In this document: one piece after another, positions 19,183 to 27,708 of the stretch
Layout: every line of letters starts with the position of its first letter
How positions within the stretch are numbered: the first letter of the stretch is position 1
From: DASRAU01 sp035638075
Lineage (GTDB): Bacteria > Acidobacteriota > Polarisedimenticolia > Gp22-AA2
Assembly (NCBI GenBank): GCA_035638075.1
Contig: DASRAU010000021.1
Span: 124,001-188,000, forward strand
Direction: 5' to 3'
Length of the DNA: 64,000 bases
The notes under the pieces: model-generated
Seen by the model: only the letters and a program-made list of their open reading frames with translations
Database searches by the model: none
Told to the model about the DNA's origin: nothing
Translations under genes and position numbers: made by a program

Positions 19183-20685
19183 ATGATGAAGCCGGTACCT
19201 CGCCGCACGCGCCGCCTCGTCGCCGGTTGCGCGACCCTCGCCCTCGTCTTCCTCGCCCTTCCGGGGGGAGCGCTCGGCGACCAGCCCGATCTCACCGGGA
19301 CCGTGCAGGTCCTCGTGAAGAGCCGGGGACCTCTGACCACGGAGGCGGCCGCCGTCATCGGATCGCACGGCCGTGTCTCGGCCGTCTGGCCGCAGATCCG
19401 GGCGATGGCGATGAGCGTGAGCCCGTCGCGGCTCGACGAGTTGAAAGCCGACGGTCGCGTCGCCTTCGTGGAGCTGGACGAGCAGGGAAGCGCACCCGAC
19501 ATCGAGCTGAAGACCCCGGCCCGCGGCGAGGGCGGAGACGCCGCGAAGAGCCAGCCGCTTATCACGGCGCCGCTCCCGGCCGCGCTCGATCCGATCACCA
19601 CCTGGAACCTCGACATGGCGGACGTCACCGGCACCGGCTTCGACGGCACGGGCGTGACGGTGGCGGTGGTGGATTCCGGGCTGCCGCAGAACTGGGCGGA
19701 CTTCCTGCCCGCCGGCCACGTCGATACGGTGCACGCGGTCGGGTTCGGCGGGGAAGGGTGGGGAAGCCCTCAATCCACCAACCCCGTGGGCGGGGTGGGC
19801 GGCATGACCGGCCAGTTTCCCCACGGTCTCGCCGTCAGCAGCGTCATCCTCGGGTTCCCGTCGGAGGCCGGGCCGATCGGCGGCGCGGCGCCCGGCGCGA
19901 CCGTCCTGCCGATCCGCGTCCTGAACCAGTTCAACTCCGGGTGGTTCTCCTGGTTCGCGGCCGCCTTCCTCTATGTCGGCCAGCTGAAGGCGGACGGTGT
20001 TTTGCCGGGGCCGGTGGTCATCAACTTCAGCATCCAGGCGCGCAACGATTCCGCCATCGTCGCCGACGCCATCGACTACGCCACGAGTCAGGGCGTCATC
20101 TTCGTCACCATCGCCGGCAACTTCGGCCCGGATGCGGGAACCATCTCCTTCCCCGGGCGTCGTCCGCAGTCGATCACCACCGGCGCCGTCGGCTGGCTGC
20201 GGGAGTTCTGCGAGCCGTTCTGCCAGGGGCCGTGGTTCTTCGCGAACGTGCCGGAGGACGACCCGACGCAGATCTACGTCGCCGGGTTCTCCGGCCGCGA
20301 GAGCGACCCGCCGCCGTCCCCGACGAACATCGACGTCCTCGCGCCGGGATCGATCGTCTTCGGGGAATGGCTCTTCGGGCCCGGCTTCTCGGAGGGGCAC
20401 AAGAACGCCACGAGCGACATCACCTATTTCATCGGCGGCACCTCGTTCGCGGCGCCGCACGTCGTCGGGATGGTGGCGCAGATGCTCCAGAAGAACCCCG
20501 GCCTCGACCAGGCGGCGGTGGAAGGCATCCTGCGCGGCAGCGCGCTGCCCATTCCGCCTTCCGGACCGGTGTTCACGCCGGTGCAGTTCGTCCCGGGCTG
20601 GGATGCGAACGCCACCGGCGCGGGCCTGGCGCGCGGGGCGGCCGCGGTCGCCGCGACTCCGGACGCCTCCGAGCCGCTGCCTTAG
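19183..20685 (+). CDS. Secreted subtilisin-family (S8) serine protease
   Basis: The 500-residue product has a signal peptide (Arg-rich start, hydrophobic core, ending near residue 32) and a propeptide-like region. The S8 domain carries Asp in VAVVDSG, His in FPHGLAVSS and Ser in GGTSFAAPH. It would be exported and self-processed to an active protease. ATG 19183 has GAGGAGG 6-7 bases upstream; an earlier ATG adds 21 residues ahead of the signal peptide and is unlikely. The gene converges on the AraC-type regulator with a 30-base gap. Confidence 0.9.
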   Translation: MMKPVPRRTRRLVAGCATLALVFLALPGGALGDQPDLTGTVQVLVKSRGPLTTEAAAVIGSHGRVSAVWPQIRAMAMSVSPSRLDELKADGRVAFVELDEQGSAPDIELKTPARGEGGDAAKSQPLITAPLPAALDPITTWNLDMADVTGTGFDGTGVTVAVVDSGLPQNWADFLPAGHVDTVHAVGFGGEGWGSPQSTNPVGGVGGMTGQFPHGLAVSSVILGFPSEAGPIGGAAPGATVLPIRVLNQFNSGWFSWFAAAFLYVGQLKADGVLPGPVVINFSIQARNDSAIVADAIDYATSQGVIFVTIAGNFGPDAGTISFPGRRPQSITTGAVGWLREFCEPFCQGPWFFANVPEDDPTQIYVAGFSGRESDPPPSPTNIDVLAPGSIVFGEWLFGPGFSEGHKNATSDITYFIGGTSFAAPHVVGMVAQMLQKNPGLDQAAVEGILRGSALPIPPSGPVFTPVQFVPGWDANATGAGLARGAAAVAATPDASEPLP

Positions 20686-20715
20686 CCGGGCTGGTCCGGC
20701 CGGGCCACCTGCAAT

Positions 20716-21822
20716 CTAGGAGGTACGGCGCCGGGGCGAACGGCGCCTGGACCTGGCCGCGACGGAAGCGCGCCGGGATTCCACGGGAGCGACGCGGGTG
20801 GAGGCCGCCTGCGTGAGCGTTCCGGGAGGCGCCGCATCCCGTGCGGGCGGCGGGACAGTCGCCTGGGATCGCGTCTGCAGGCGGAAGCGGGCCGGGGGCA
20901 GGCCGAAGGCCCGCTTGAACGCCCGGTTGAAGGCGGGCTCCGATTCGTACCCGACCTCCGCCGCGATGTCGGCCACGCTGCGGCTCGACGCGGCGAGCGT
21001 GCGCGCGGCGATCTGCAGCCGCCACTGCGTCAGGTAGGACATCGGCGGCTGCTCCAGGAACTTGCGGAAGCGCTCCGCCAGGACCGAGCGCGACACGCCC
21101 GATTCCTTCGCCAGGCCGGCGAGGGTCCAGGGATGCGCCGGCCGGCTGTGGATCAGGGCCAGCGCCTTGCCGACCTCCGGATCGCGCGCGCCGGCGAGCC
21201 AGCCGGTGCGTCCCTCGGGCCACTGCGCCACGTAGCGGCGCAGCGTCTCGACGAACAGCACCTCGGAGAGCTTGGACATGAGGGCTGCGCCGCCGGGACG
21301 ATCGGCTCCCGCTTCGTCCACCGAGAAGCGGATGCTGCTCTCCAGCCACCGTCCGCCGGCATCGTCGCGGATGCGCACCTTGAAGAGCGAAGGCAGCCCG
21401 GACAGGACCAGGCGGCTCAGCCTCGGATCGCAGGCCATGTAGCCGCACACGAACTTGGTGACCTCGCCTCCGCCGCCGCTGCGCGTGACGCGCAGGCCCA
21501 GCCCGAGGAGCCGGTTGAGGTTGTGCGAAGCGGGCTTCACGGCGGGCGCCGCCATGCCGTTCTCGAGCACGTGCCCGTCGCCGTGCGGGAAGACGACGAT
21601 GTCGCCGGCCTCGAGCGCCAGCACCTCGTCGCCGAGCCGGGCCGTGCCGCGCCCTTCCGTCAGCAGGTGGAACATGATGACGTGCCCGCCGTCCGGGGCG
21701 AGCCGCGGCGCGATCTGGTGCGACGGCGGCGCGTGAAAGCCCCACGGCGCCGAGAACTCGGCGTTGTAGAAGACGGCGCCCTGCAGCGCCACCGCTTTCA
21801 GGACTTCCGACAGCACGTCCAT
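20716..21822 (-). CDS. AraC-family transcriptional regulator with cupin domain
   Basis: The 368-residue protein has an N-terminal cupin (about 20-180, of the AraC-binding-like type in which Cys and His residues often sense redox-active or small ligands). A C-terminal AraC double helix-turn-helix (about 210-305) has SVADIAAEVGYESEPAFNRAFKRAFG. A tail of about 55 residues is rich in Arg, Ser and Pro. I start at MDVLSEVLKAVAL since the cupin begins there; 29 poorly coded residues precede it in the longer frame. It is divergent from the methyltransferase at 22042 and is a plausible regulator of that gene and the oxidase after it. Confidence 0.9.
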   Translation of the reverse strand: MDVLSEVLKAVALQGAVFYNAEFSAPWGFHAPPSHQIAPRLAPDGGHVIMFHLLTEGRGTARLGDEVLALEAGDIVVFPHGDGHVLENGMAAPAVKPASHNLNRLLGLGLRVTRSGGGGEVTKFVCGYMACDPRLSRLVLSGLPSLFKVRIRDDAGGRWLESSIRFSVDEAGADRPGGAALMSKLSEVLFVETLRRYVAQWPEGRTGWLAGARDPEVGKALALIHSRPAHPWTLAGLAKESGVSRSVLAERFRKFLEQPPMSYLTQWRLQIAARTLAASSRSVADIAAEVGYESEPAFNRAFKRAFGLPPARFRLQTRSQATVPPPARDAAPPGTLTQAASTRVAPVESRRASVAARSRRRSPRRRTS

Positions 21823-22041
21823 GGGAACGTTTCCGGCGCGGGCTGCGCCTCCAGGCTCCTGGTTCGGGGGTTCCGGACGCCCGGCGAAGTGCGCCGGACG
21901 GACGGGCAAGCGACCGCGATGCTAGCGCTTCACGGGCAAGGATGCCAGACGCGCGGATAAGGCGGCGCGCGCCGTCGTGCGGCACTCTTTGCCGCGACGC
22001 CGGAAGGACTCCGGCGCTCTCTCGGAAAGGAGCTTTCGACC

Positions 22042-22956
22042 ATGCGCGAACCTCAGGAGAATCTGACGACGCTCTCCGCCGCCCCCGCCACCGCTTCGTC
22101 CTCGACCACCGCCGCCGGCACGGCCTCCGCCGCGACCATCGCCCCGGCTGCGGCGCCCGACATCCGGCAGCTCAAGACGGGGCTGCGCAGCATGTGGATG
22201 ACGGGGAACTACGATCGCTTCTCCCGGTTCATGGATCGCAGCGCCCGCGAGTTCTACGAGCGGCTCGACGTGGCGCCCGGCAGCCGGCTCCTCGACGTCG
22301 CCTGCGGCAGCGGGCAGCTGGCGCTCATCGCGGCGCGCGAGGGGGCGGACGTGACCGGCGTGGACATCGCCGCGAATCTCGTCGCCAACGCCACCGCCCG
22401 CGCCAGGGCGGAGAACCTCTCCGCCCGCTTCGAGGAGGGGGATGCGGAGTCGCTGCGCTTCGAGGACGGCTCGTTCGACGTCGTGACCAGCCTCATCGGC
22501 GCGATGTTCGCGCCGCGGCCGGATCGCGTCGCGCGCGAGCTGCTGCGCGTCACCGCCCCCGGCGGCACCATCGCCATGGCCAACTGGACGGCCGAGGGCT
22601 TCGTCGGCCGGATGTTCAAGACCATCTCCGGCTTCATCGCGCCCAACGGCATGCCGTCGCCGCTGCTGTGGGGGAACGAGGAGCGGGTGCGCGAGCGCTT
22701 CGCCGCGGGCGCCTCGTCGATGAAGCTGACGCGCCGCATGTATCTCTTCGACTATCCGTTCCCGCCCGAGGACGTGGTTGAATTCTTCCGTCTCTACTAC
22801 GGGCCGACGCACAAGGCCTTCGCCTCTCTCGACGAGGCGGCGGCCGGACGCCTGCGCGGCGAGCTGGTCGAGCTGTGGTCGAAGGCGAACCGGGGCAACC
22901 AGGAGATCACCATCGTCGAGGCGGAGTATCTCGAGGTCGTGGCGGAGCGGGCCTGA
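22042..22956 (+). CDS. Class I SAM-dependent methyltransferase
   Basis: The 304-residue protein has an Ala/Thr/Ser-rich N-terminal stretch (1-40). A Rossmann-type methyltransferase domain follows, with motif I LLDVACGSGQ (about 84-93), the acidic residue of VTGVDIA and the FDVV motif IV. The fold resembles the UbiE/UbiG group; the substrate is unknown. AAAGGAG lies about 10 bases before the ATG. The FAD oxidase follows after 34 bases, so the two are probably co-transcribed and may act on the same small molecule. Confidence 0.87.
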   Translation: MREPQENLTTLSAAPATASSSTTAAGTASAATIAPAAAPDIRQLKTGLRSMWMTGNYDRFSRFMDRSAREFYERLDVAPGSRLLDVACGSGQLALIAAREGADVTGVDIAANLVANATARARAENLSARFEEGDAESLRFEDGSFDVVTSLIGAMFAPRPDRVARELLRVTAPGGTIAMANWTAEGFVGRMFKTISGFIAPNGMPSPLLWGNEERVRERFAAGASSMKLTRRMYLFDYPFPPEDVVEFFRLYYGPTHKAFASLDEAAAGRLRGELVELWSKANRGNQEITIVEAEYLEVVAERA

Positions 22957-22990
22957 TTCGCGCGCCCCGGGCGCGCGTGGGGAGGATGTC

Positions 22991-24379
22991 ATGTCGAAGC
23001 TGTCCGAAGCATCGATCGCATCGTTGAAGACCGGCCTCGAGGGCGAAGTGCTGCAGCCGGGGAGTGACGCCTTCGAGGAATCGCGGCGCATCTGGAACGC
23101 GATGATCGACAAGAAGCCGGCGATCATCGTGCGCTGCGCCGCGACCTCCGATGTCGTCCGCGCGGTGAACTTCGCGCGCCAGCAGCGCCTGCCGCTGGCC
23201 ATCCGCGCCGGCGGGCACAACATCGGCGGCAGCGCGCTGGTGGACGGCGGCCTCGTCGTCGACCTGTCGCGGATGCGTGCCGCGCAGGTGGATGCGACGG
23301 CCCGCCGCGTCACCATCGAGGCCGGGGCGCTGCTCTCCGACCTCGACGCCGCCACCCAGGCGCACGGCCTGGCGACCCCGCTCGGGATCAACTCCACGAC
23401 CGGGGTCGCCGGGCTGACGCTCGGCGGCGGCTTCGGCTGGCTCTCCCGCAAGCTCGGCATGACCATCGACAACCTCGAGTCGGCGGAGGTGGTCACCGCG
23501 GCCGGGGAGGTCGTGAAGGCGGGCGCGAAGGAGCACCCCGATCTCTTCTGGGCCCTGCGCGGGGGCGGCGGGAACTTCGGCGTCGTCACGCGTTTCGAGT
23601 TCCGGCTGCACCCGGTCGGTCCGAATCTCCTGAGCGGGCTCGTGGTCTACGGGCTCGACGAAGCGGGAACGGTGCTGCGGCGCTACCGGGAGTTCGCGCT
23701 GGCCGCTCCCGACGAGCTCACCGTCTGGGTGGTCATCCGCAAGGCGCCGCCGCTGCCGTTCCTGCCCGCCGAGGTCCACGGCCGCGAGGTCGTCGTGCTG
23801 GCGATGCTCCACGCCGGAGACCCGGCGGAGGGGGAGCGGCTCGTCGCGCCCCTGCAGAAGTTCGGACGTCCGCTCGGGGCGCACCTGGGCGTGCAGCCGT
23901 ACGCCGGCTGGCAGCAGGCGTTCGACCCGCTGCTGGCCGCGGGGGCGCGCAACTACTGGAAGTCGCACAACCTCACGGGGCTCCCGGACGGGCTTCTCGA
24001 CACGCTCGTGGAGCACGCGGCGCACCTGCCGACCCCGAACACCGAGATCATCCTCGCCGCCCTCGGCGGCGCGACCATGCGGCCCGCCGTCGACGCCATG
24101 GCGTACGCGGCGCGCGACACGCGCTTCATCGTGAACATCCACGGCCGCTGGGAGGATGCGAAGGACGACGCGCGCGGCATCGGCTGGACGCGGACGTTGT
24201 TCCAGGCCGCCGCGCCGTTCGCCACCGGGGCCGCCTACATCAACTTCATGACCGCCGACGAGGGGGATCGGGTGCGCGCCGTGTACGGCGTGAACTTCGA
24301 TCGGCTGGCGAAGGTCAAGCGCACCTACGACCCGGCCAACCTGTTCTCGGTGAACCAGAACATCGCGCCCGCCGCCTGA
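22991..24379 (+). CDS. FAD-linked oxidase, berberine-bridge-enzyme-like
   Basis: The 462-residue protein has a PCMH-type FAD domain with His76 in IRAGGHNIGG, the usual site of covalent FAD linkage, and the C-terminal BBE motif YDPANLFSVNQNI. The second covalent attachment site, a Cys in bicovalent members, appears to be Ser or Thr here (GINSTTGVAG), so FAD is probably held through the His only. Members oxidise alcohols, sugars or polyketide intermediates with O2. GGGGAGG lies 6 bases before ATG 22991. It is downstream of the methyltransferase and convergent with the lactonase-like gene. Confidence 0.88.
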   Translation: MSKLSEASIASLKTGLEGEVLQPGSDAFEESRRIWNAMIDKKPAIIVRCAATSDVVRAVNFARQQRLPLAIRAGGHNIGGSALVDGGLVVDLSRMRAAQVDATARRVTIEAGALLSDLDAATQAHGLATPLGINSTTGVAGLTLGGGFGWLSRKLGMTIDNLESAEVVTAAGEVVKAGAKEHPDLFWALRGGGGNFGVVTRFEFRLHPVGPNLLSGLVVYGLDEAGTVLRRYREFALAAPDELTVWVVIRKAPPLPFLPAEVHGREVVVLAMLHAGDPAEGERLVAPLQKFGRPLGAHLGVQPYAGWQQAFDPLLAAGARNYWKSHNLTGLPDGLLDTLVEHAAHLPTPNTEIILAALGGATMRPAVDAMAYAARDTRFIVNIHGRWEDAKDDARGIGWTRTLFQAAAPFATGAAYINFMTADEGDRVRAVYGVNFDRLAKVKRTYDPANLFSVNQNIAPAA

Positions 24380-24397
24380 GGCCGGCCCGGGCCTGGG

Positions 24398-25411
24398 CTA
24401 GTGGATGCGGGCGACGCGGCCCTCGGACGGGAAGCGTTCGAACTGTCGCGGGTCGTGTCCCGGGATGACGCGGTCGGGTGACCCGGTCAGTGAAAGCATG
24501 CGCTTCTGCGCCGCCAGGTTCCCGGGCACGTCCGCGTCGCTGAAGGTGGCGGACGCCACGCCCTCCCTCAGGTTGCGATCGAGGTAGCAGTTGTCGGAGG
24601 CGAGCACGAAGGGGCCGGCGCCGGTCGCGACGCGCAGGTACTGCGACGCGAAGGTGTGGCGCGCGCCGGTGTAGACCCGCAGGCCCGGAAGGATCTCGAC
24701 GTCGTCGCCGTCCACCAGGTGCAGCCGCCCCGAGGTGTTGAGGCGAAGAAGGACGGCGACGTCGTCGGGGTCGATCCCGCCGTTGTGGCCCCCGGGCTGC
24801 CACGCCTCCCCGGTGTAGTAGGCGTACTCCTGCTTCTGGATCCACACCTGCGCCTGCGGGAAGAGATCGACGCCCCCCATGTGATCCCAGTGCGCGTGGC
24901 TGATGACCACGTCGGTGACGCGGGCGGCGGGCACGCCGGCGAGCGCCACCGCCTCGTCCGGCCGCAGGAAATCCTTGATGTCGAAATCCTTGAACCAGCG
25001 GTCCCGGTGGAAGCCGCTGTCGAAGAGAACCGTGTGGCCGCCGCCTTCGACGAGCCAGACCACCATGGCGATGTCGATGCGGGCGTCTTTCGGCGCTCCC
25101 CGCATCAACCCTTCGAGCGGGAAGCCGGGGACCGTCGCGTAGCGGATGGCCCGGATGCTGTAATCCGGAGGGGACGCTTCCTTCCCGGCGGCCTCCGCGG
25201 CGCGGTCCGCAGGCGCGGCCGCGGCCGTGGCGCGCGACGGCGCGGGCCCCTCCGCGCGAACCACCGCGATCTCCTCCGCGAAAAGTACGACAGCGGCCGT
25301 CAGGAGCAGCAGAGACAGCGACTTCGCCGCTCCCGCACGGCGGCGCAGGGGCCCTTCCGTGGCATGTCCGTTGCGTGATCCCGGCCGAACCGTGCAATCC
25401 AACGCGTTCAT
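24398..25411 (-). CDS. Exported metallo-beta-lactamase-fold hydrolase (AHL-lactonase-like)
   Basis: The 337-residue product has an N-terminal export signal (about 25-55, hydrophobic LSLLLLTAAVVLFAEEIAV). The metallo-beta-lactamase fold has the metal motif SHAHWDH, a second His in GARHTFAS, Asp in VLASDNCY and a C-terminal His in VIPGHDPRQ. This set matches N-acyl-homoserine lactonase relatives, but the real substrate is unknown. The start is uncertain: ATG 25411 is the nearest Met before the signal but has no Shine-Dalgarno, and the coding frame extends a further 33 codons upstream. It is divergent from the small membrane protein at 25427. Confidence 0.85.
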   Translation of the reverse strand: MNALDCTVRPGSRNGHATEGPLRRRAGAAKSLSLLLLTAAVVLFAEEIAVVRAEGPAPSRATAAAAPADRAAEAAGKEASPPDYSIRAIRYATVPGFPLEGLMRGAPKDARIDIAMVVWLVEGGGHTVLFDSGFHRDRWFKDFDIKDFLRPDEAVALAGVPAARVTDVVISHAHWDHMGGVDLFPQAQVWIQKQEYAYYTGEAWQPGGHNGGIDPDDVAVLLRLNTSGRLHLVDGDDVEILPGLRVYTGARHTFASQYLRVATGAGPFVLASDNCYLDRNLREGVASATFSDADVPGNLAAQKRMLSLTGSPDRVIPGHDPRQFERFPSEGRVARIH

Positions 25412-25426
25412 CGAGAGGAGAACGAA

Positions 25427-25579
25427 ATGCTCTGGACGATCTTCGTGGTGTTGATGGTTCTGTGGCTGCTGGGAATGGTGACGTCGTACACCATGGGAGG
25501 GTTCATCCACATCCTCCTTCTTCTCGCGCTGGCCGCCGTGCTGATTCGCGTCATCCAGGGTCGCAAGGCCGTCGTCTAG
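25427..25579 (+). CDS. Lmo0937-family small membrane protein (50 aa)
   Basis: The 50-residue protein starts MLWTIFVVLMVLWLLGMV and has a second helix after GGFIHILLLL, ending IRVIQGRKAVV. The two-helix pattern with LWLLG and GGFIHILL is that of the Lmo0937 family, whose function is unknown. AGGAG sits 7 bases before the ATG and a good terminator follows (25634-25692), so it is a real, probably single-gene unit. It starts 16 bases from the divergent lactonase-like gene, so their promoters must overlap. Confidence 0.85.
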   Translation: MLWTIFVVLMVLWLLGMVTSYTMGGFIHILLLLALAAVLIRVIQGRKAVV

Positions 25580-25608
25580 TGTAGCCGCGGGACGACACTT
25601 TCGATCCA

Positions 25609-25628
25609 GCCGCCCCGCGCGGGGCGGC
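25609..25628. repeat. 20-base perfect palindrome
   Basis: A GC-only palindrome (arms GCCGCCCCGC / GCGGGGCGGC) lies between the small membrane protein gene and its terminator. It may add to termination or be a protein-binding site. Confidence 0.5.
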
Positions 25629-25633
25629 GGACC

Positions 25634-25692
25634 AGGGGGAACTCCTGACCGCGGCGTTGCGGAACGGCGCGTCAGGACGTTCCCCCTTTTTT
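25634..25692 (+). terminator. Rho-independent terminator with 15-bp stem
   Basis: GGGGGAAC (25635-25642) pairs with GTTCCCCC (25679-25686) and TCCTGAC with GTCAGGA, with a one-base bulge. Six T follow (25687-25692). It ends the transcript of the 50-residue membrane protein. Confidence 0.9.
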
Positions 25693-25707
25693 GTCAGGCC
25701 GGTGAAT

Positions 25708-26391
25708 CTAGAGCAGCGCGGTGATGAAATCGGAGCCGGCGCGGGCGGGGACGGCGTAGCGCCGGTGGGAGTGGAGGCGGGCCTCTTTCACCATGCTGCC
25801 GACGTAGTGGAAGCCGACCTTCTCGATGATGTGGCGCGATGGACCGTTGTCGGCATAGACGTAGATGAACGCCTGCCGGGCCCCCGTCGCCGGCACCTCG
25901 TGCAGGAGCTGGCAGAGGGCCTTGAAGTAGAGGCCGCGGCCGCGCGCCAGCGGGTGCGTGAAGAAATCCCGCAGCGCGGCGGATGCGGCGGGGGCGAAGA
26001 AGACCTGCCCGAGCTTCGCGTCCTCCTCGCGATCGTGGTGCGGCATCATCCATCCGTAGTGCAGCAGCCGGCCTCCCTCGACGAGGCTGTAGAAGTGCTC
26101 CCCCTGTTCCCGGCGATGACGCGCCACCTCGCGGTAGGCCTCGGGCGGCAGCTGCGACTCGCTGGTCCTCTCGTAGTAGTCGAGGTCCTCCATGTGATCG
26201 CGATGCAGCAGCCGCGGACGCGGCAGCCGTCCGATCTCGTCCACCGGGTAGACGTAGACGCGCTTCTCGCTCGTGTACCAGAAACGCTTGCGCGCCGCCT
26301 GGAGGATCTTCTGGGTGAGCGAGCGCTCGCCGTAGCGCCAGTGGCGCACGAGAGGATCGAGGGAATCCTGGAGCACGGCCGGAAGCGGCAT
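25708..26391 (-). CDS. GNAT-family acetyltransferase-like protein
   Basis: The 227-residue protein ends in a GNAT-like segment: a P-loop-like LARGRGLYFKALC, a strand AFIYVYADNGPSR and IIEKVGFHYVGSM. These are motifs A and B of acetyl-CoA-dependent N-acyltransferases. The N-terminal 90 residues are basic and show no family signal. The substrate is unknown. It lies between the terminator at 25692 and the D-Ala peptidase gene, with a 112-base gap to the latter on the same strand. Confidence 0.75.
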   Translation of the reverse strand: MPLPAVLQDSLDPLVRHWRYGERSLTQKILQAARKRFWYTSEKRVYVYPVDEIGRLPRPRLLHRDHMEDLDYYERTSESQLPPEAYREVARHRREQGEHFYSLVEGGRLLHYGWMMPHHDREEDAKLGQVFFAPAASAALRDFFTHPLARGRGLYFKALCQLLHEVPATGARQAFIYVYADNGPSRHIIEKVGFHYVGSMVKEARLHSHRRYAVPARAGSDFITALL

Positions 26392-26503
26392 GGTCGCTGA
26401 AGAGCCCGCAGAGACTGTACCGGCGGTCTGAAGGCCCGGCTGTCGGCAATAGTACGCAGCGGGGGACGGGAATCGCGTGGAGCGCGAGGCGCGTCCTCGC
26501 GGT

Positions 26504-27505
26504 TCAGGCCGGGCCGGACTTCAGGGGCGCGGACGAGGACGGCACCGCCGGGACTTCCACCGCCGCAGGGGGGGCGGGAACGCCGACGCGCGCCGCGGCC
26601 GCCTCCATCCAGTGGCGGATGCGGTTCGCGTCGCCGAGGCGGGTGTATTTCCCCCACGAATCCAGCAGCACGATGACCACCTGCTTCGCGGCGATCTCCG
26701 CCTGCATGACCAGGCACCGGCCCGCCTCGTTGATGTAGCCGGTCTTCGAGAGGCCGATGCTCCAGGACGGGTTGCGCACGAGGCCGTTGGAGTTGTGGAA
26801 TTCGAGGATCCGGCCGTCGCCCAGGGTGAGCTGGTGCTCGTACGAGGTCGTCGCCTCGCGGATGGCGGAGTAGCCCGACGCGGCGAGGACCATGCGCGTC
26901 AGGTCCCGGGCATTCGACACGTTCAGGCTCGACAGCCCGGTCGGATCGGCGAACGACGTGCGCGTCATCCCGAGCGCGAGCGCCTTGCGGTTCATCGCGG
27001 CCACGCAGGCGGCGGTGCCGCCGGGATAGGTGCGCGCCAGCGCCGCGGCGGCGCGGTTGTCCGACGACATCAGCGCGATGTGCAGCAGCTCGCCGCGGGG
27101 GATGTGGGCGCCGACCGGCAGCCGGGAGCGCGTGTTCTTCATGTGATCCACGTCGGCCTTGTCGAGGATCACCATCTCGTTCGGCGGCAGGCCCGCGTCG
27201 AGCACCACCATCGCGGTCATGAGCTTGGTGATCGACGCGATGGGAGCGACCTGGTCCTGGTGCTTGGCGTAGAGGGGGGTCCCGAGGGCGGCGTCGACGA
27301 CCAGCGCCACGTTCGATCGCACCTGGGGATCGCCGTGCGCCGCGCCGCCGGAGGACCCCTTCGGGGCCTGGGCGGGGTGGCTGCCCGATGACGCTTTCGG
27401 GGCCTGCGCCGGGTGGGCGCTCGAGCCGGCCTGGGCGGCCAGGGTGACACCTCCGGCCTGGGCCGGAAGGAGGGCCGGGAGGGCGGCGAAGAGCACGAAA
27501 GCCAC
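26504..27505 (-). CDS. D-alanyl-D-alanine carboxy/endopeptidase (PbpG-like, S11)
   Basis: The 333-residue product has the three penicillin-binding motifs in order: SITK (active Ser), SSDN (SxN) and SKTG (KTG). It should trim peptidoglycan cross-links in the periplasm. Before the domain there is a linker with a 12-residue near-duplication (HPAQAPKASSG / HPAQAPKGSSG). The start is unclear: GTG 27505 gives a signal-like hydrophobic N-terminus without a basic residue, while the frame continues eight codons up to a CTG (27529), which would add an Arg before the hydrophobic core. No Shine-Dalgarno is obvious. It is divergent from the large secreted protein at 27709. Confidence 0.88.
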   Translation of the reverse strand: MAFVLFAALPALLPAQAGGVTLAAQAGSSAHPAQAPKASSGSHPAQAPKGSSGGAAHGDPQVRSNVALVVDAALGTPLYAKHQDQVAPIASITKLMTAMVVLDAGLPPNEMVILDKADVDHMKNTRSRLPVGAHIPRGELLHIALMSSDNRAAAALARTYPGGTAACVAAMNRKALALGMTRTSFADPTGLSSLNVSNARDLTRMVLAASGYSAIREATTSYEHQLTLGDGRILEFHNSNGLVRNPSWSIGLSKTGYINEAGRCLVMQAEIAAKQVVIVLLDSWGKYTRLGDANRIRHWMEAAAARVGVPAPPAAVEVPAVPSSSAPLKSGPA

Positions 27506-27620
27506 GATTGGAGCGGTGGGCCGGACCAGGAAGACCCCTCAGGCGCTGGCGGGCGCCGAAAAATCCCCCTGAAAGTATCAGGAATCACGCTTTCCGGGAA
27601 GCCATTTCGCCGGAAATTCG

Positions 27621-27649
27621 TTGACCGGAAAGCCTTCTGGTCCGACAAT
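27621..27649 (+). promoter_or_regulatory. Sigma-70-type promoter of the large secreted protein
   Basis: TTGACC (27621-27626), a 17-base spacer and GACAAT (27644-27649) lie about 60 bases before the ATG at 27709. Confidence 0.6.
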
Positions 27650-27708
27650 TTGCGGGCCTTTCGCTCAGGCCGCCCTTCATCCCGTCACCGGTGGGGAGAA
27701 CGATACGA

